Source: Mucilaginibacter sp. L294 (GTDB taxonomy: Bacteria > Bacteroidota > Bacteroidia > Sphingobacteriales > Sphingobacteriaceae). From it: a stretch of 46,441 nt of DNA. The translations under genes were made by a program, and so were the position numbers. Where the stretch lies: the NCBI RefSeq assembly GCF_001636615.1, contig NZ_LGEK01000032.1:1-46441 (forward strand). Direction: 5' to 3'. Below the pieces are notes generated by a model that did no database searches, was not told the origin of the DNA, and saw only the letters and a program-made list of their open reading frames with translations. Below, piece by piece: positions 18,245-27,689 of this stretch (position 1 is its first letter; the number at the start of each line of letters is the position of its first letter).

Positions 18245-19990
18245 TTAATATTTAACCATAGGCCGGCTGCCAACTGTAATACCCGAAGCATTAACCGCAT
18301 CAACAGTAAAGTAATAACCAACACTGGCGTTAAGTGCGTTAATATCAACCGCTGTAGCATCATAAACCTGGTAAGCCGAGAATAACTTATCTGGTGCAAT
18401 ACCATAACGTACTATGTAAAATTCTGCCCCGCTTACCGCATCCCATTTAATTTTGGCCGAACGCGGGTTGCTCTCATTACGCGCAGCTTCTACATGTTTA
18501 GCCATAGCAGGTTTATTGCCCGGCGCTATGCCAAAAGCACGCAGCCCCGATACCGAAAACTTTGCCCCGGCCGGTGAATGAACGTTTGTAATACGCAGAT
18601 AACGTGCTTTAACGGGCTCAGGAAGCTCAATATAATCGTGCGGGGCATCTGTACCTGTCTTTTTGCGATTTACAATAGTGTGCCATTCCTTGCCGTTTGC
18701 TGATGCTTCAATATAATAACGATAGCTGTCGCCTGGAGTAATAGCGGCAGTAGTTGCGCCCTCATCAGCAAAGTTTAGCTGTATGGCACTAATGGTACAT
18801 GTTTTTTCCATATCAACAGACAGCCATTCACCTGCATCACCACTCCGTGCCGACCACCATGTTTTGATGTCTTCATCAAAGGCTTTGTTTACACCCTCAT
18901 TATCCAATACAGATGAAGCGGTTGCCTGCTTCTTATAGCTTAACAGCATCCATTCGGGCCCTTTTTCCATCAAACTATGTTGAGGCATTTGGTTAGGTAC
19001 ATATTGCGGATAATCGCCCAGGTAGGTGTTTGTTACCAGTTGCCCATCCTTAGTTATAAAGGCGGGGAAAAGCACCAGGCGGCGCTCAAACATATGCCGT
19101 ACGGATATAGTTCCGGTGGCAATATGCCAGTACTGGCCCTGTTTATCTGCAAATGTAGCGGAATGGCCTGCGCCGGTTATAAAACCAGTTGGCTTAAACG
19201 AGAACGGGCTATAATCGGCATAAACAAATGGGCCATCTGCTTTATCAGCAAGGTATACCCCATCGGCATAGGTTTTAAACTGAGTACCCGGCCCGGCATA
19301 TTGCAGGTAATACTTATTGCCTATTTTATTCATGTATGAACCCTCTATCCAGGGCTTTGCATTTATTTCGGTATTGGTGTCGCCCGGCACTTCCCATCCA
19401 TGTACTTTTGTATCTGCACTAATTAATGGCAAATGAGGCCCTACCGGTAAAAAAGATTTAGCATCTATTTGTACAACCTGGATAGGGTTAACATCCGAAC
19501 AGCCGTTGTACAAATACACTTTACCATCGGTATCTACAAAAAGAGCCGGGTCGATGCACCCCGGAGCATAGCCGTTAATATTGCGCCATTTGCCGATAAG
19601 CGGGTCATCGGTAGTAAAAGTACCTGTATTGTTGCCGCCAAAAAAAATCATCCTGCCATTTACAATGGTAACAGAAGGCGCATAAACATCAAGCGGCAAG
19701 CCCTGTGGTTCAATAAACTTCCAGCTTACCATGTCATCAGAACACCAGTACCCCCTTTGTTTGGATGCAAACAACCAGTACTTTTCTTTAAATATCACAA
19801 TGGTTGGGTCTGCAGCTTCACGATACGTGGCAGCTCCATTATTTTGAAAATTATAAGGTAAGTTAACAGGGTTACAAAACGTTTTTGGCTGTTTTGCTTG
19901 TGCACCGGCATATGATGCCGCAAACACCACAACCGAGCCTATTACAGCAGCTATAATGCACGTTTTAGATGTCAGCCATCGCTTTTTCAT
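18245..19990 (-). CDS. GH43-type glycosidase with discoidin (F5/8C) and fibronectin type III domains
   Basis: The 581-residue product has a signal peptide ending SYAGAQ (about 31). Its GH43 propeller (about 37-330) has Asp61 (REAADPTIV), Asp147 (GCIDPALFVDTDG) and Glu216 (KPWIEGSYM) as catalytic residues. A discoidin/F5-8C (CBM32-like) module covers about 353-490 (KAFDEDIKTWWSARSGDAGEWLSVDM). An FN3-like domain covers about 500-581. The family acts on arabino-, xylo- or galacto-furanoside/pyranoside linkages; the subfamily is not certain. Its ATG overlaps the upstream stop in the tetranucleotide ATGA at 19987-19990, so it is translationally coupled to the GH71/99-like gene. It is the last gene of the minus operon. 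Unlike the GH43 pair at 14682-16702, it carries a binding module, so it probably meets a larger substrate. Confidence 0.88.
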   Translation of the reverse strand: MKKRWLTSKTCIIAAVIGSVVVFAASYAGAQAKQPKTFCNPVNLPYNFQNNGAATYREAADPTIVIFKEKYWLFASKQRGYWCSDDMVSWKFIEPQGLPLDVYAPSVTIVNGRMIFFGGNNTGTFTTDDPLIGKWRNINGYAPGCIDPALFVDTDGKVYLYNGCSDVNPIQVVQIDAKSFLPVGPHLPLISADTKVHGWEVPGDTNTEINAKPWIEGSYMNKIGNKYYLQYAGPGTQFKTYADGVYLADKADGPFVYADYSPFSFKPTGFITGAGHSATFADKQGQYWHIATGTISVRHMFERRLVLFPAFITKDGQLVTNTYLGDYPQYVPNQMPQHSLMEKGPEWMLLSYKKQATASSVLDNEGVNKAFDEDIKTWWSARSGDAGEWLSVDMEKTCTISAIQLNFADEGATTAAITPGDSYRYYIEASANGKEWHTIVNRKKTGTDAPHDYIELPEPVKARYLRITNVHSPAGAKFSVSGLRAFGIAPGNKPAMAKHVEAARNESNPRSAKIKWDAVSGAEFYIVRYGIAPDKLFSAYQVYDATAVDINALNASVGYYFTVDAVNASGITVGSRPMVKY

Positions 19991-21246
19991 TTGGCAATGG
20001 GTTTAGGCACTTCGGCAGTTAGCGGCACTTGCTTGCGCAGCATTTTTGCCGCATATCCGGTTAAATACAAATAATAATCGTTGGGGATACCTTCCTCAAA
20101 CGTTACAAATGAGCTTAGCCCTACCGGCGGGTTCTTAGATACCTTTAATATGGCCGTGCCTTCGTCAACCTCATCAAACATGGCCACGTAAAGCATTTCT
20201 GCACCGCTGTTAATAGCCCCGTTTATTTGTTTCCAGTAAAACGACCCGCGGTTACGTAGTATCTGGTTTTGTTTGGCGCGTGGGTTCATATTGTGCCAGC
20301 TAAAGCCCGGGAATACGGTAGGAACATAGTCCAGCTTGTTTTGGCGGCACCAGGCAATATCATCGGCAATACGGTCTTTAAAATTTGGATAGGCGTTTTC
20401 ATCAAAGCGGCCTACAAACCATGGGTGTACAATATCAACCTTCCGTATCACATCATGCAATTGCGGGTCTTTCTCAGTATCGTTACCAAAGTCGCGCCAG
20501 TAAGCAGGTACGCCCAATAAAATGGAACAACCACCATATACCGGGTCATTCTTTAGGAAATCAATAATGCGGTTTGCCTCTGCCAACCCATACCTGCGGT
20601 GGTCATTAAAGCCAACACCCCATACAGCCACCAGTGGTTTGCCGTTATGATATAGCCAGGTTTGGTTATTGCCACGGTTAGTAGCTTTAAGGCTGTCTAC
20701 CAGGTGCTTCCAGTCGTTAATAACCAGCGAATCGCCGCCCGCGGCCATGCCCGAAAGATCATACATTACCGTTATGGCCCTGTGATATTTTTGCGCGTAT
20801 TTAAGCGCGTTGCTTAATACCACATCATTATGGTGGCGGCCGTGGCCACGCTGCACATCGGCTATAAAGCGCTGCACAAACACGCCGTCTACACCATACT
20901 GCTGCATCCATTTAAAATGCGTTTCGGTGGATGATGCATCGTACGAGCTGTACAGGTAAGCGTCGCTGCCATCGGCATGCTTAAATGGCGATTTATAGGT
21001 TTTAGGATATTCGCTTACATCTGGCCATACATCAATATTGGTGCTGCCCAGCTCAAACTTACCATGCGACAGGTAATGGTTCCAGCCCCGGCCTGCGCCA
21101 TCTTCAGGCGCATTGAACCAACCCTGGTAACCGGCCATTACCATGCCCTTATAACTGTTAAAGGCCGATTTTTTACTATGGCGAAGCTGAGCATAACCCG
21201 TGCCAAAAAAAAGCAACAGCAGCAAACTAATGGTCACCTTTTTCAT
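19987..21246 (-). CDS. GH71/GH99-like glycoside hydrolase (copy 2)
   Basis: I place the start at 21246, not the longer in-frame ATG at 21312. MKKVTISLLLLLFFGTGYAQ is then a clean signal peptide, and the extra 22 residues would overlap the GH92 gene upstream. The result is 419 residues, starting 4 bases after the GH92 stop. Family blocks are VMAGYQGWFNAPEDGAGRGW, WPDVSEY, FKWMQQYGVDGVFVQRF, VMYDLSGMAAGGDS, WFVGRFDE and VAMFDEVDEGTAI. Glu359 and Glu362 form the ExxE pair expected for catalysis by GH99 analogy. It is probably a periplasmic endo- or exo-alpha-glycanase. It is closer to copy 3 than to copy 1 (shared RHSK.SAF leader and WDVSEY, DEGTAI blocks). Confidence 0.75.
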   Translation of the reverse strand: MKKVTISLLLLLFFGTGYAQLRHSKKSAFNSYKGMVMAGYQGWFNAPEDGAGRGWNHYLSHGKFELGSTNIDVWPDVSEYPKTYKSPFKHADGSDAYLYSSYDASSTETHFKWMQQYGVDGVFVQRFIADVQRGHGRHHNDVVLSNALKYAQKYHRAITVMYDLSGMAAGGDSLVINDWKHLVDSLKATNRGNNQTWLYHNGKPLVAVWGVGFNDHRRYGLAEANRIIDFLKNDPVYGGCSILLGVPAYWRDFGNDTEKDPQLHDVIRKVDIVHPWFVGRFDENAYPNFKDRIADDIAWCRQNKLDYVPTVFPGFSWHNMNPRAKQNQILRNRGSFYWKQINGAINSGAEMLYVAMFDEVDEGTAILKVSKNPPVGLSSFVTFEEGIPNDYYLYLTGYAAKMLRKQVPLTAEVPKPIAK

Positions 21247-21250
21247 GCTA

Positions 21251-23503
21251 TCAGATCCCCCAGTTCTTATTTGGTTTCGGCCCCATCTCCAGTTCAAGCG
21301 TGCCGCCATCAACCAGTTGCTGATGCGTAAATAGCGGTTTGTTTAAAACCTGCCCGTTAAACCTGGCACTTTGGATGTATTTGTTAACTACCGAACTATT
21401 TTTGGCGATCATTTTAAACTGCTTACCGTTGGTAAGGTTAATGGTTACCTTACTAAATACCGGGCTGCCTATAGTATACACAGGCTGGCCGGGTGTAATC
21501 GGGTAAAAACCCATAGAGGAAAACACCACAAAAGCCGACATACCGCCGCCATCCTCATCGCCGGGGATACCAAAGATGTTATCCTTGTACCAAACATCTA
21601 ACAAAAACCTAACGCGTTTTTGGGTTTTCCACGGTGCGCCGGCAAAATTATACAGGTATGGGATATGAAAGCTTGGCTCGTTACCCATTGAATACTGCCC
21701 AACCAAACCGGTGGCATCAGGGAATTTAGCCCAAAACTCGTACTTGCTCCTGTCAAGCCCTTCGCGGAACAATTGATCGAGCCTGGCCTGGAAGCCGTCC
21801 TTACCGCCCATTAAGTTAATAAGGCCGGGTATATCCTGCTGAACCTGCCACAGGTAGGTCCAGCCGTTATTCTCATCATAAAAATCGCGACCGCCAAGCC
21901 CACCGTCAAACTTGGGGTCAATATCTATCCAGTTGCCATCTTTATCTTTAGGGATGAACATCTTTTTATCGTTGTTCCAAAGGTTTTTGTAGTTAAGGCC
22001 GCGTTTTGCAAATATGGTATGGTCGCTGGTTTTGTTTAGTTCACCCGCCAGTTGCCCAACAGCCCAGTCATCATAACTGCCGCCTAAGGTTACGGCTACA
22101 GCCTGTCGCTTTTCAAAACCGTGTACCAGGCTTACAGTTTCTTTCTCACCTTTTTGCAAAGCCGGGAAGTATCCCTTTGTATGGTAAAAATCATCCAGTT
22201 CGCATTTCGGCCCGTTTATCCAAGGTAGCATGGTAGCTTCATTGGCGTTTTTCAGGATGCCTTCATAAGCTTTGTTGATATCAAACCCGTGGATACCCTT
22301 TCGGTAATCATCCAAAAACATCACTGTTGAGTGGAAACCGTTCATACAAGGGTTATCACCAAACAACACCGGGAAGGTTGGCATCCAGCCGCTTTGTTGG
22401 TACATGTTAACGTATGAGTTAAGCATGTCCGATTCCATCTGCGGGTTGAGTATAGCACGCAGCGGGTGTAGCGCCAAATAGGTATCCCAAACCCAATCAT
22501 CCACATAAAACGGGCGGTTGCTATCGTGCACTTTTTTATCGTACCCACTGTAGTAATGGCCATCTTCGTTAATGTTAACCATGCGTTCGTTACAACGGTA
22601 AAGGGCTGTATAGAACGACCGGCGCTGTGCCTCTGTGCCACCCTCGGTTTGGATCTGGTTCACAACCTTACTCCATTCGACTTTGGCAATTGCTTCAAGC
22701 TGGTTAAAATCGGTGTTACCTAATTCATTCTTAAAGTTTTGTTTAGCCTGCTCAGCACTTACGTATGATATAGCATATTTAAATTCGATAGTAGCTGGCG
22801 CTTCAGCACTAAATGTGATATAAGCCTTCGCGTGTTCTGCCGTTACCGAATTGTCTGTAACCGTGTTACCATTTTTTAGTACGCCCGGGGTGCCTTTGGC
22901 ATTGAAACGGCCGTACACATATACTTTAATATCCTTGTTATAGGTTTCAAAGCCGCTTAGTTCATCGCCTCCTGTAAAGTTAAAGTTTGCTGAACCATCG
23001 TTATAGGTGCCAAAAAGGATATTTTTTGCAGCAGACTTATTTGCAAAAGTAAATTTATACATACCCACTTTTTTACCGGGAGCAAACTCAACGGTGATAT
23101 CCTTATCTATTAGGTAAGTTGAATAATACCAGGGGTGTACCTGCTCCAGATCATGATCATAAGCCATGCGCTGGCCCCATGAAGCCGCGGTAACGGTTTC
23201 GTTATCCGGTTTTATCTGGAACACCTCGCCTAAGCGGTGCGATACCATATTCAACGGGAAGCTTGAGATCTGGTCATCAATGTGATCCTTCCTAACCGGG
23301 TACATCCTGATCATTTGGTTGGGCAGATGCATGGTTGGGCGTGTGGGTTCAAGCAGTTGGCCAACATTGCCAATGTGCGGATCGATATAATCCAATTTAT
23401 CCGGTGACTGTGCGTAGTTGCCGGTGTAAAAACAAACACATGCGGCACAGGTAATGGCCGAAAAGGTAGCGGGCTTTAAAAAGCGTAAAAAATATCTCAA
23501 CAT
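21251..23503 (-). CDS. GH92 family exo-alpha-mannosidase
   Basis: This 750-residue protein has an N-terminal signal (about 1-32). A beta-sandwich domain begins YIDPHIGNVGQLLEPTRPTMHLPNQMIRMYP, followed by the (alpha/alpha)6 barrel. By alignment from memory to the GH92 mannosidase BT3990, Glu544 in FYDENNGWTY is the general acid, and the Asp pair 649/651 in GDEDGGGMSAFVVFSSMGFYP is the base. The GNEPSFHIPYLYNFAG block is also present. GH92 enzymes invert and remove alpha-mannose, needing calcium. It sits between two GH71/99-like genes in one operon, so mannose-containing oligosaccharides are a likely substrate. The linkage (1,2, 1,3 or 1,6) cannot be read out. The length is normal for the family. 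Confidence 0.9.
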   Translation of the reverse strand: MLRYFLRFLKPATFSAITCAACVCFYTGNYAQSPDKLDYIDPHIGNVGQLLEPTRPTMHLPNQMIRMYPVRKDHIDDQISSFPLNMVSHRLGEVFQIKPDNETVTAASWGQRMAYDHDLEQVHPWYYSTYLIDKDITVEFAPGKKVGMYKFTFANKSAAKNILFGTYNDGSANFNFTGGDELSGFETYNKDIKVYVYGRFNAKGTPGVLKNGNTVTDNSVTAEHAKAYITFSAEAPATIEFKYAISYVSAEQAKQNFKNELGNTDFNQLEAIAKVEWSKVVNQIQTEGGTEAQRRSFYTALYRCNERMVNINEDGHYYSGYDKKVHDSNRPFYVDDWVWDTYLALHPLRAILNPQMESDMLNSYVNMYQQSGWMPTFPVLFGDNPCMNGFHSTVMFLDDYRKGIHGFDINKAYEGILKNANEATMLPWINGPKCELDDFYHTKGYFPALQKGEKETVSLVHGFEKRQAVAVTLGGSYDDWAVGQLAGELNKTSDHTIFAKRGLNYKNLWNNDKKMFIPKDKDGNWIDIDPKFDGGLGGRDFYDENNGWTYLWQVQQDIPGLINLMGGKDGFQARLDQLFREGLDRSKYEFWAKFPDATGLVGQYSMGNEPSFHIPYLYNFAGAPWKTQKRVRFLLDVWYKDNIFGIPGDEDGGGMSAFVVFSSMGFYPITPGQPVYTIGSPVFSKVTINLTNGKQFKMIAKNSSVVNKYIQSARFNGQVLNKPLFTHQQLVDGGTLELEMGPKPNKNWGI

Positions 23504-23534
23504 TTGTTTTTATGCTATGCTATTGAATATTTAT

Positions 23535-24824
23535 TTAATTATTTCTTTGAGGAATGGTTTTGGTAAACGGTATTTGTTTTTTAAGCATAGCCCCTGCTTT
23601 ACCGGTAAGCCACAGGTAATGGTCTGATGGCATCCCTTCGTAATCTAAAAGCTTAAATGTACCTACCGGAGGGTTATTGGTGCATTTAAATATGGCGGTA
23701 CCTTCGTCCATCTCATCAAACATGGCTACGTAAATCATTTTTGCGCCGCTGCCAATAGCGTTGCTCATCTGATCCCAGTAAAACCGCCCCTTTTGCCTCG
23801 GAATCTGCCCCAGTGGCGGCAGCCCGTTAAACTCTACCTTCCCTAAATTATACCAGCTAAAGCCGGGAGAAATACAAGGTACATAGTCGAGTTTGTTTTT
23901 GGTGCACCAGGCAATATCTGCCTTTACATGTACAGCATAACGTTCGCCTTCGGCTTGTAACAATGGCGTAAACCTTTGCACCATCCATGGCAGTATAATA
24001 TCGGCTTTCTTCATTATATCGTGCAAGTAAGGGTCGGGCAGGCAATCAACATTTAAATCTCTGAAATAAGTTGGTACGCCAAGCATTACCGCGCAACCGC
24101 CATACACAGGGTCGTTCTTTAAAAAATCAATAAGCCGGTCAATGCCTATGTTGCGGATGTTATAACCCCTGTCGGGGAAGCCCAGGCCCCATATGGCTAC
24201 AAGCGGCTTATTGTGATGATAAAGATAAGTTTGTTTATCTCCTCCTGATGTTATTTTAAGGCTATCCACCAGTTGTTTCCAATCGTCAATAATAGCCGAG
24301 CAATCTTCGCCTTTATCCTTTAACCCCGAGAGGTCGTACATCACCGCAATTGCCCTGTTGTTGATCCTTGAAGCTTCAAGCGCGTTTTTCAGGATCACGT
24401 TTGATTGCCTTCTACCCTCGGGTGTACGTACCCCTCCAAAAAAGCGCTGCATAAATACGCCATCTACACCGTACTCTTTCATCCATTTAAAATGCAACAG
24501 GGTTGTGCTTTTGTCCCACGAGCTAAACAGTTTGGCAACGCTGCCATCAGCATGCTTTATTTGTGTAGGGTATGTTTTTTCGTATTCGCTTACATCCGGC
24601 CAAAGGTCGGTATGGATGTGGCTGCTATCAACCTTTCCGTACATGGCATAGTGCCCCCACCCTTCGTTTGCACCATCGCCCTCGGCCCTGAACCATCCCT
24701 GATAGCCCGCCATTACCAACCCCTCATAATTTGGAAAGGCGGAGGTTTTACTGTGGCGGGTTTGCGCGGTGGCAACACCACCTATAAGCATAGCAAAAAG
24801 TACAAGCAGGAATTTTTTAGACAT
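23535..24824 (-). CDS. GH71/GH99-like glycoside hydrolase (copy 3)
   Basis: This 429-residue enzyme opens the minus-strand operon. MSKKFLLVLFAMLIGGVATAQ is the signal peptide; TRHSKTSAFPNYEGLVMAGYQGWFRAEGDGANEGW starts the domain. Further blocks are WPDVSEYEKTYP, FKWMKEYGVDGVFMQRFFGG, VMYDLSGLKDKG, WMVQRF, and VAMFDEMDEGTAIFK with the Glu371-x-x-Glu374 pair. By GH99 analogy these are the catalytic acids. It is 31 bases before the GH92 gene. The three copies in one locus may cut different linkages or act on different fragment sizes. It could equally be an alpha-1,3-glucanase-like (GH71) enzyme. Confidence 0.75.
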   Translation of the reverse strand: MSKKFLLVLFAMLIGGVATAQTRHSKTSAFPNYEGLVMAGYQGWFRAEGDGANEGWGHYAMYGKVDSSHIHTDLWPDVSEYEKTYPTQIKHADGSVAKLFSSWDKSTTLLHFKWMKEYGVDGVFMQRFFGGVRTPEGRRQSNVILKNALEASRINNRAIAVMYDLSGLKDKGEDCSAIIDDWKQLVDSLKITSGGDKQTYLYHHNKPLVAIWGLGFPDRGYNIRNIGIDRLIDFLKNDPVYGGCAVMLGVPTYFRDLNVDCLPDPYLHDIMKKADIILPWMVQRFTPLLQAEGERYAVHVKADIAWCTKNKLDYVPCISPGFSWYNLGKVEFNGLPPLGQIPRQKGRFYWDQMSNAIGSGAKMIYVAMFDEMDEGTAIFKCTNNPPVGTFKLLDYEGMPSDHYLWLTGKAGAMLKKQIPFTKTIPQRNN

Positions 24825-24865
24825 GGGATCCTCGGTTATAATTGGTTCCCCAAAAATGCCCTGCC

Positions 24866-24901
24866 GGCTTAATAAAAAATTAAAATTTGATTAATTAAGC
24901 C
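24866..24901. repeat. Inverted repeat upstream of the minus GH operon
   Basis: GGCTTAAT at 24866-24873 and ATTAAGCC at 24894-24901 are exact inverted copies, with arm starts 28 bases apart, about 42-77 bases upstream of the copy 3 start codon. This fits a dimer-binding operator or activator site, but the arms are short and AT-rich. Confidence 0.35.
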
Positions 24902-24924
24902 TATTAATTACAAATGATGTTAAT

Positions 24925-27495
24925 TTATTCAATAATTGAATGGAAATCGCGCTCAAAAGTTTCGCCGTAAATGGCTTTGTACTCTTTGTTAAAGCTTTCG
25001 AATGTGTTTTTTGCGAGCGAGTGCTTGCCTATATGAGACAGGGCCTTGCATTTGATGATCATCGCATCCTCATTAACAGGGTCGAAATAAAAGATATCGT
25101 TAGCCAGTTTTATCAAAAATTCGGGGTCGTCATCTATCTTAACCGATTGGGCAAACTGCACGTATGAGTCGATGATCTCGTTAGATACCTTAGACTTAAA
25201 AGTATCCAGCCATTCATACTCAATGCCCGAAAGGAAATTGCCCCTTTGCGTGATGTGGGTAAGCTGTATAATTTTTTGCTTATTCAGCCTGTCTTTATCT
25301 GATACGATATTAAGATAGGTATGATAATCCACAGCTGTTTTACTGTAATCCGTCTCTATTTTCCAGAACCCTGTATCTTTTGAAAGATGGCAGCCCTCCA
25401 TTTTATCGAGCAATGTTTTTAGCTTGGCAATGTTAACAGAGCGGTTATTACGTGCACTCTTTTCCGACTTATCAAACCAAAGTATCTCGTTCAGCTTTTC
25501 GGAACTTATCCCCCTGCCGTTACGTAAGGAATAAAGTTGGATCAATAAGAACAGCTCTTTTAGTAGTGGGGTAAAATAACGTGTTATCTCGTTACCCTCA
25601 GGTGTAAAAAGCTGCAGATCGCCGAAAAGGAAAATAGCATTTTTATTGCAGATGGGCTGATCCATATCAGCTACGGCAACCGGGTCATGTTCCGCATTAT
25701 TAAGCGGCAAATGGTTTGATGTTGCTGTTACCAGAGGCGGGCTTACCTGCGTTGCTATCACTACCCTCTTTTTACGGCGATAAACAAACGCCCAAAGCCC
25801 AAGCAATATCACTGCAATACCGCCTGTTACTATCCAAATGATACGGTTATTGTTGGCTAACATCATGTTTGTGCCGGTAACTGGCTCGGGCGGGCTTAGT
25901 AATGAATACACCTTTACCCTGGTTTGGTTGTTCTCCCTGAAAAGGGTGACCACCATAAATTTACCGCTATGCGGGAAATAGCATAGGTCGGCAAAAGCGT
26001 TAACATCATGAAACTGGAACGGGATGGTATCGCCCACGGCACGATATTCGGGCTTATCCAACGACCCGCAGATCATTTGCAACCGCGATTTAAATTTATG
26101 CTGAGGGAATATCAACCCGTAATAAGCGTGCTTTTTTTCGTTTATATACAGCGAATTGGCAAAAACAAAATCCTCAGTCTTTACGCTGATGTTAAAGAGC
26201 TTTTTAAAGCTGTTATCCTTAACACTATAGCGCATCATATCATATATGTTGCGCGGGTTTACTATTTGCTGACCCGATGCACTGCCATACCCGCCAATAA
26301 TATAAGCGGTATCGCCGGTAGCATTAGTACCTAAACCGGCAAGGTAACGCGGCGTGAAGGTGTCGCCTTTGGTTTTTACCATTTGCCATTTACCGGTTTT
26401 CAGATCGTAGCGCTTAACGCTATCTTTATAAACAAGCTGCCCGTACCCGCCAATTGTGTAAATAGATGAATCGTTTTTGCTGAAAAATTTATTAAAGTGG
26501 CCGTTATTGGTTTCAAATGTGTGGAAACCCTTGTTCCAGCGGTTGTTTGCCATATTAAATGTACCAACCGCCTGCTGATCTAAATAAAGATAAAAGAGCC
26601 TGTTGCTTACGTATAAAGCCTGGTCGCCGGGTACCAGTTCCTGCCTGCCGGAAGCATATGCCGTTTTACGAAGCTGGGGCGTTTTACCCGTATAGGTTAT
26701 TAACGAGTCGGGAGTGATCACATGGATCTCTTCTTTCGCAGCATCAAAAGCTATGCTGGCATCCCCAGGCACCACAAAATCTTTTTCCATTTGCCAGTAC
26801 CTATGGCATGCCTTTACCCAAATAGGGTTGTTTACAACGCCATTATTATGGTTTACCAATTCGCCGGCCGTGCTACCCTGCCACTCATTCAAAGGCCAGT
26901 TAGATACCTGTTTACTATTCTGCATCGCGCTCACGTTGCGCAATTTCATCGGCGGCAGGTCTGTAGATTGGTACTGTTTGTAGGCGTTGGCCCCAAAAAG
27001 CAGTTTGTAATTACTTGCCGGTTTAAGGTGTACACCTGCTTCTGTTAATGTTTTGCCACCTGAAACAACCGAAAGCCGGTTATTCTTATAATCTACTATG
27101 ATGCGTAGCTTATTCCAGCTTTCAAATAATTGTTTTTCATCTATATTGAAAGATACGCCTGACAGGCGGTCGCCAATGATGATCTTAAAATGCTTGGTAT
27201 TAGCCTGGTTATCATACACCAGATCTACATTCTGGTTATTATCGCTGATGAGCCGTAAAATGTACCCGAAATAAATAGTACGGTTTGGTATAAATGAAAG
27301 TTCGAAAGATATATTAAGCGTGTTTAACGCCTCTTTTGGTGTTAGGTTATTAAGGCTTAGATCAAGCGTTGTCCGTTTATCCTGCACTACCTCATGGCTG
27401 TAAAAAGCCAACCCATATGATTGGGCATAGCTATGAAGCATGAACGTACAGTTCAACAAAACAGCAGTGATTACCCTATACAAAAGAGGTCTCAT
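24925..27495 (-). CDS. Membrane-spanning LamG/kelch sensor fused to a SARP-like winged-helix regulator
   Basis: The 856-residue protein has an N-terminal signal (HSYAQ, about 25) and a LamG/concanavalin-like domain (about 28-190, FELSFIPNRTIYFGYILRL). A kelch-like propeller follows (about 290-530; SSIYTIGGYGQ, TAYIIGGYGSA). One transmembrane helix spans about 552-572 (IIWIVTGGIAVILLGLWAFVY, then RRKKR). The cytoplasmic part is a winged helix (about 620-718; LFTPLLKELFLLIQLYSLR, NNRSVNIAKLKTLLDKM) and a bacterial transcriptional activator TPR domain (about 720-856). Topology implies a ligand sensor outside and DNA binding inside, in one chain without kinase or receiver. It sits between two sugar operons, so control of this locus is likely. 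No hybrid two-component or ECF regulator is present in the window. Function inferred. Confidence 0.8.
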   Translation of the reverse strand: MRPLLYRVITAVLLNCTFMLHSYAQSYGLAFYSHEVVQDKRTTLDLSLNNLTPKEALNTLNISFELSFIPNRTIYFGYILRLISDNNQNVDLVYDNQANTKHFKIIIGDRLSGVSFNIDEKQLFESWNKLRIIVDYKNNRLSVVSGGKTLTEAGVHLKPASNYKLLFGANAYKQYQSTDLPPMKLRNVSAMQNSKQVSNWPLNEWQGSTAGELVNHNNGVVNNPIWVKACHRYWQMEKDFVVPGDASIAFDAAKEEIHVITPDSLITYTGKTPQLRKTAYASGRQELVPGDQALYVSNRLFYLYLDQQAVGTFNMANNRWNKGFHTFETNNGHFNKFFSKNDSSIYTIGGYGQLVYKDSVKRYDLKTGKWQMVKTKGDTFTPRYLAGLGTNATGDTAYIIGGYGSASGQQIVNPRNIYDMMRYSVKDNSFKKLFNISVKTEDFVFANSLYINEKKHAYYGLIFPQHKFKSRLQMICGSLDKPEYRAVGDTIPFQFHDVNAFADLCYFPHSGKFMVVTLFRENNQTRVKVYSLLSPPEPVTGTNMMLANNNRIIWIVTGGIAVILLGLWAFVYRRKKRVVIATQVSPPLVTATSNHLPLNNAEHDPVAVADMDQPICNKNAIFLFGDLQLFTPEGNEITRYFTPLLKELFLLIQLYSLRNGRGISSEKLNEILWFDKSEKSARNNRSVNIAKLKTLLDKMEGCHLSKDTGFWKIETDYSKTAVDYHTYLNIVSDKDRLNKQKIIQLTHITQRGNFLSGIEYEWLDTFKSKVSNEIIDSYVQFAQSVKIDDDPEFLIKLANDIFYFDPVNEDAMIIKCKALSHIGKHSLAKNTFESFNKEYKAIYGETFERDFHSIIE

Positions 27496-27689
27496 GTTTA
27501 ACGGTGTACTTTAAGTGTTAAAACTTGTGTACCCTAATTATTAATAAATTTGGTTTCTAATTGGTAAGCAAACAGCCCTTAAGCCGCTTTCTTAGCTAAA
27601 TTACAATAAAAACGCCGCAAATTCAACTTCATAATATGCTATAAAATATACCCGGTTATAAGTCATTTACAGTCATACGGTTTAAATAA

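Noticed and set aside
21247..21312. Longer start for the second GH71/99-like gene
   Set aside because: It would add 22 arginine- and tryptophan-containing residues before a perfect signal peptide and overlap the GH92 gene.
24405..24872. 155-residue plus-strand ORF over the GH71/99-like gene
   Set aside because: Cys- and Phe-rich composition without family motifs; shadow of the minus-strand enzyme.
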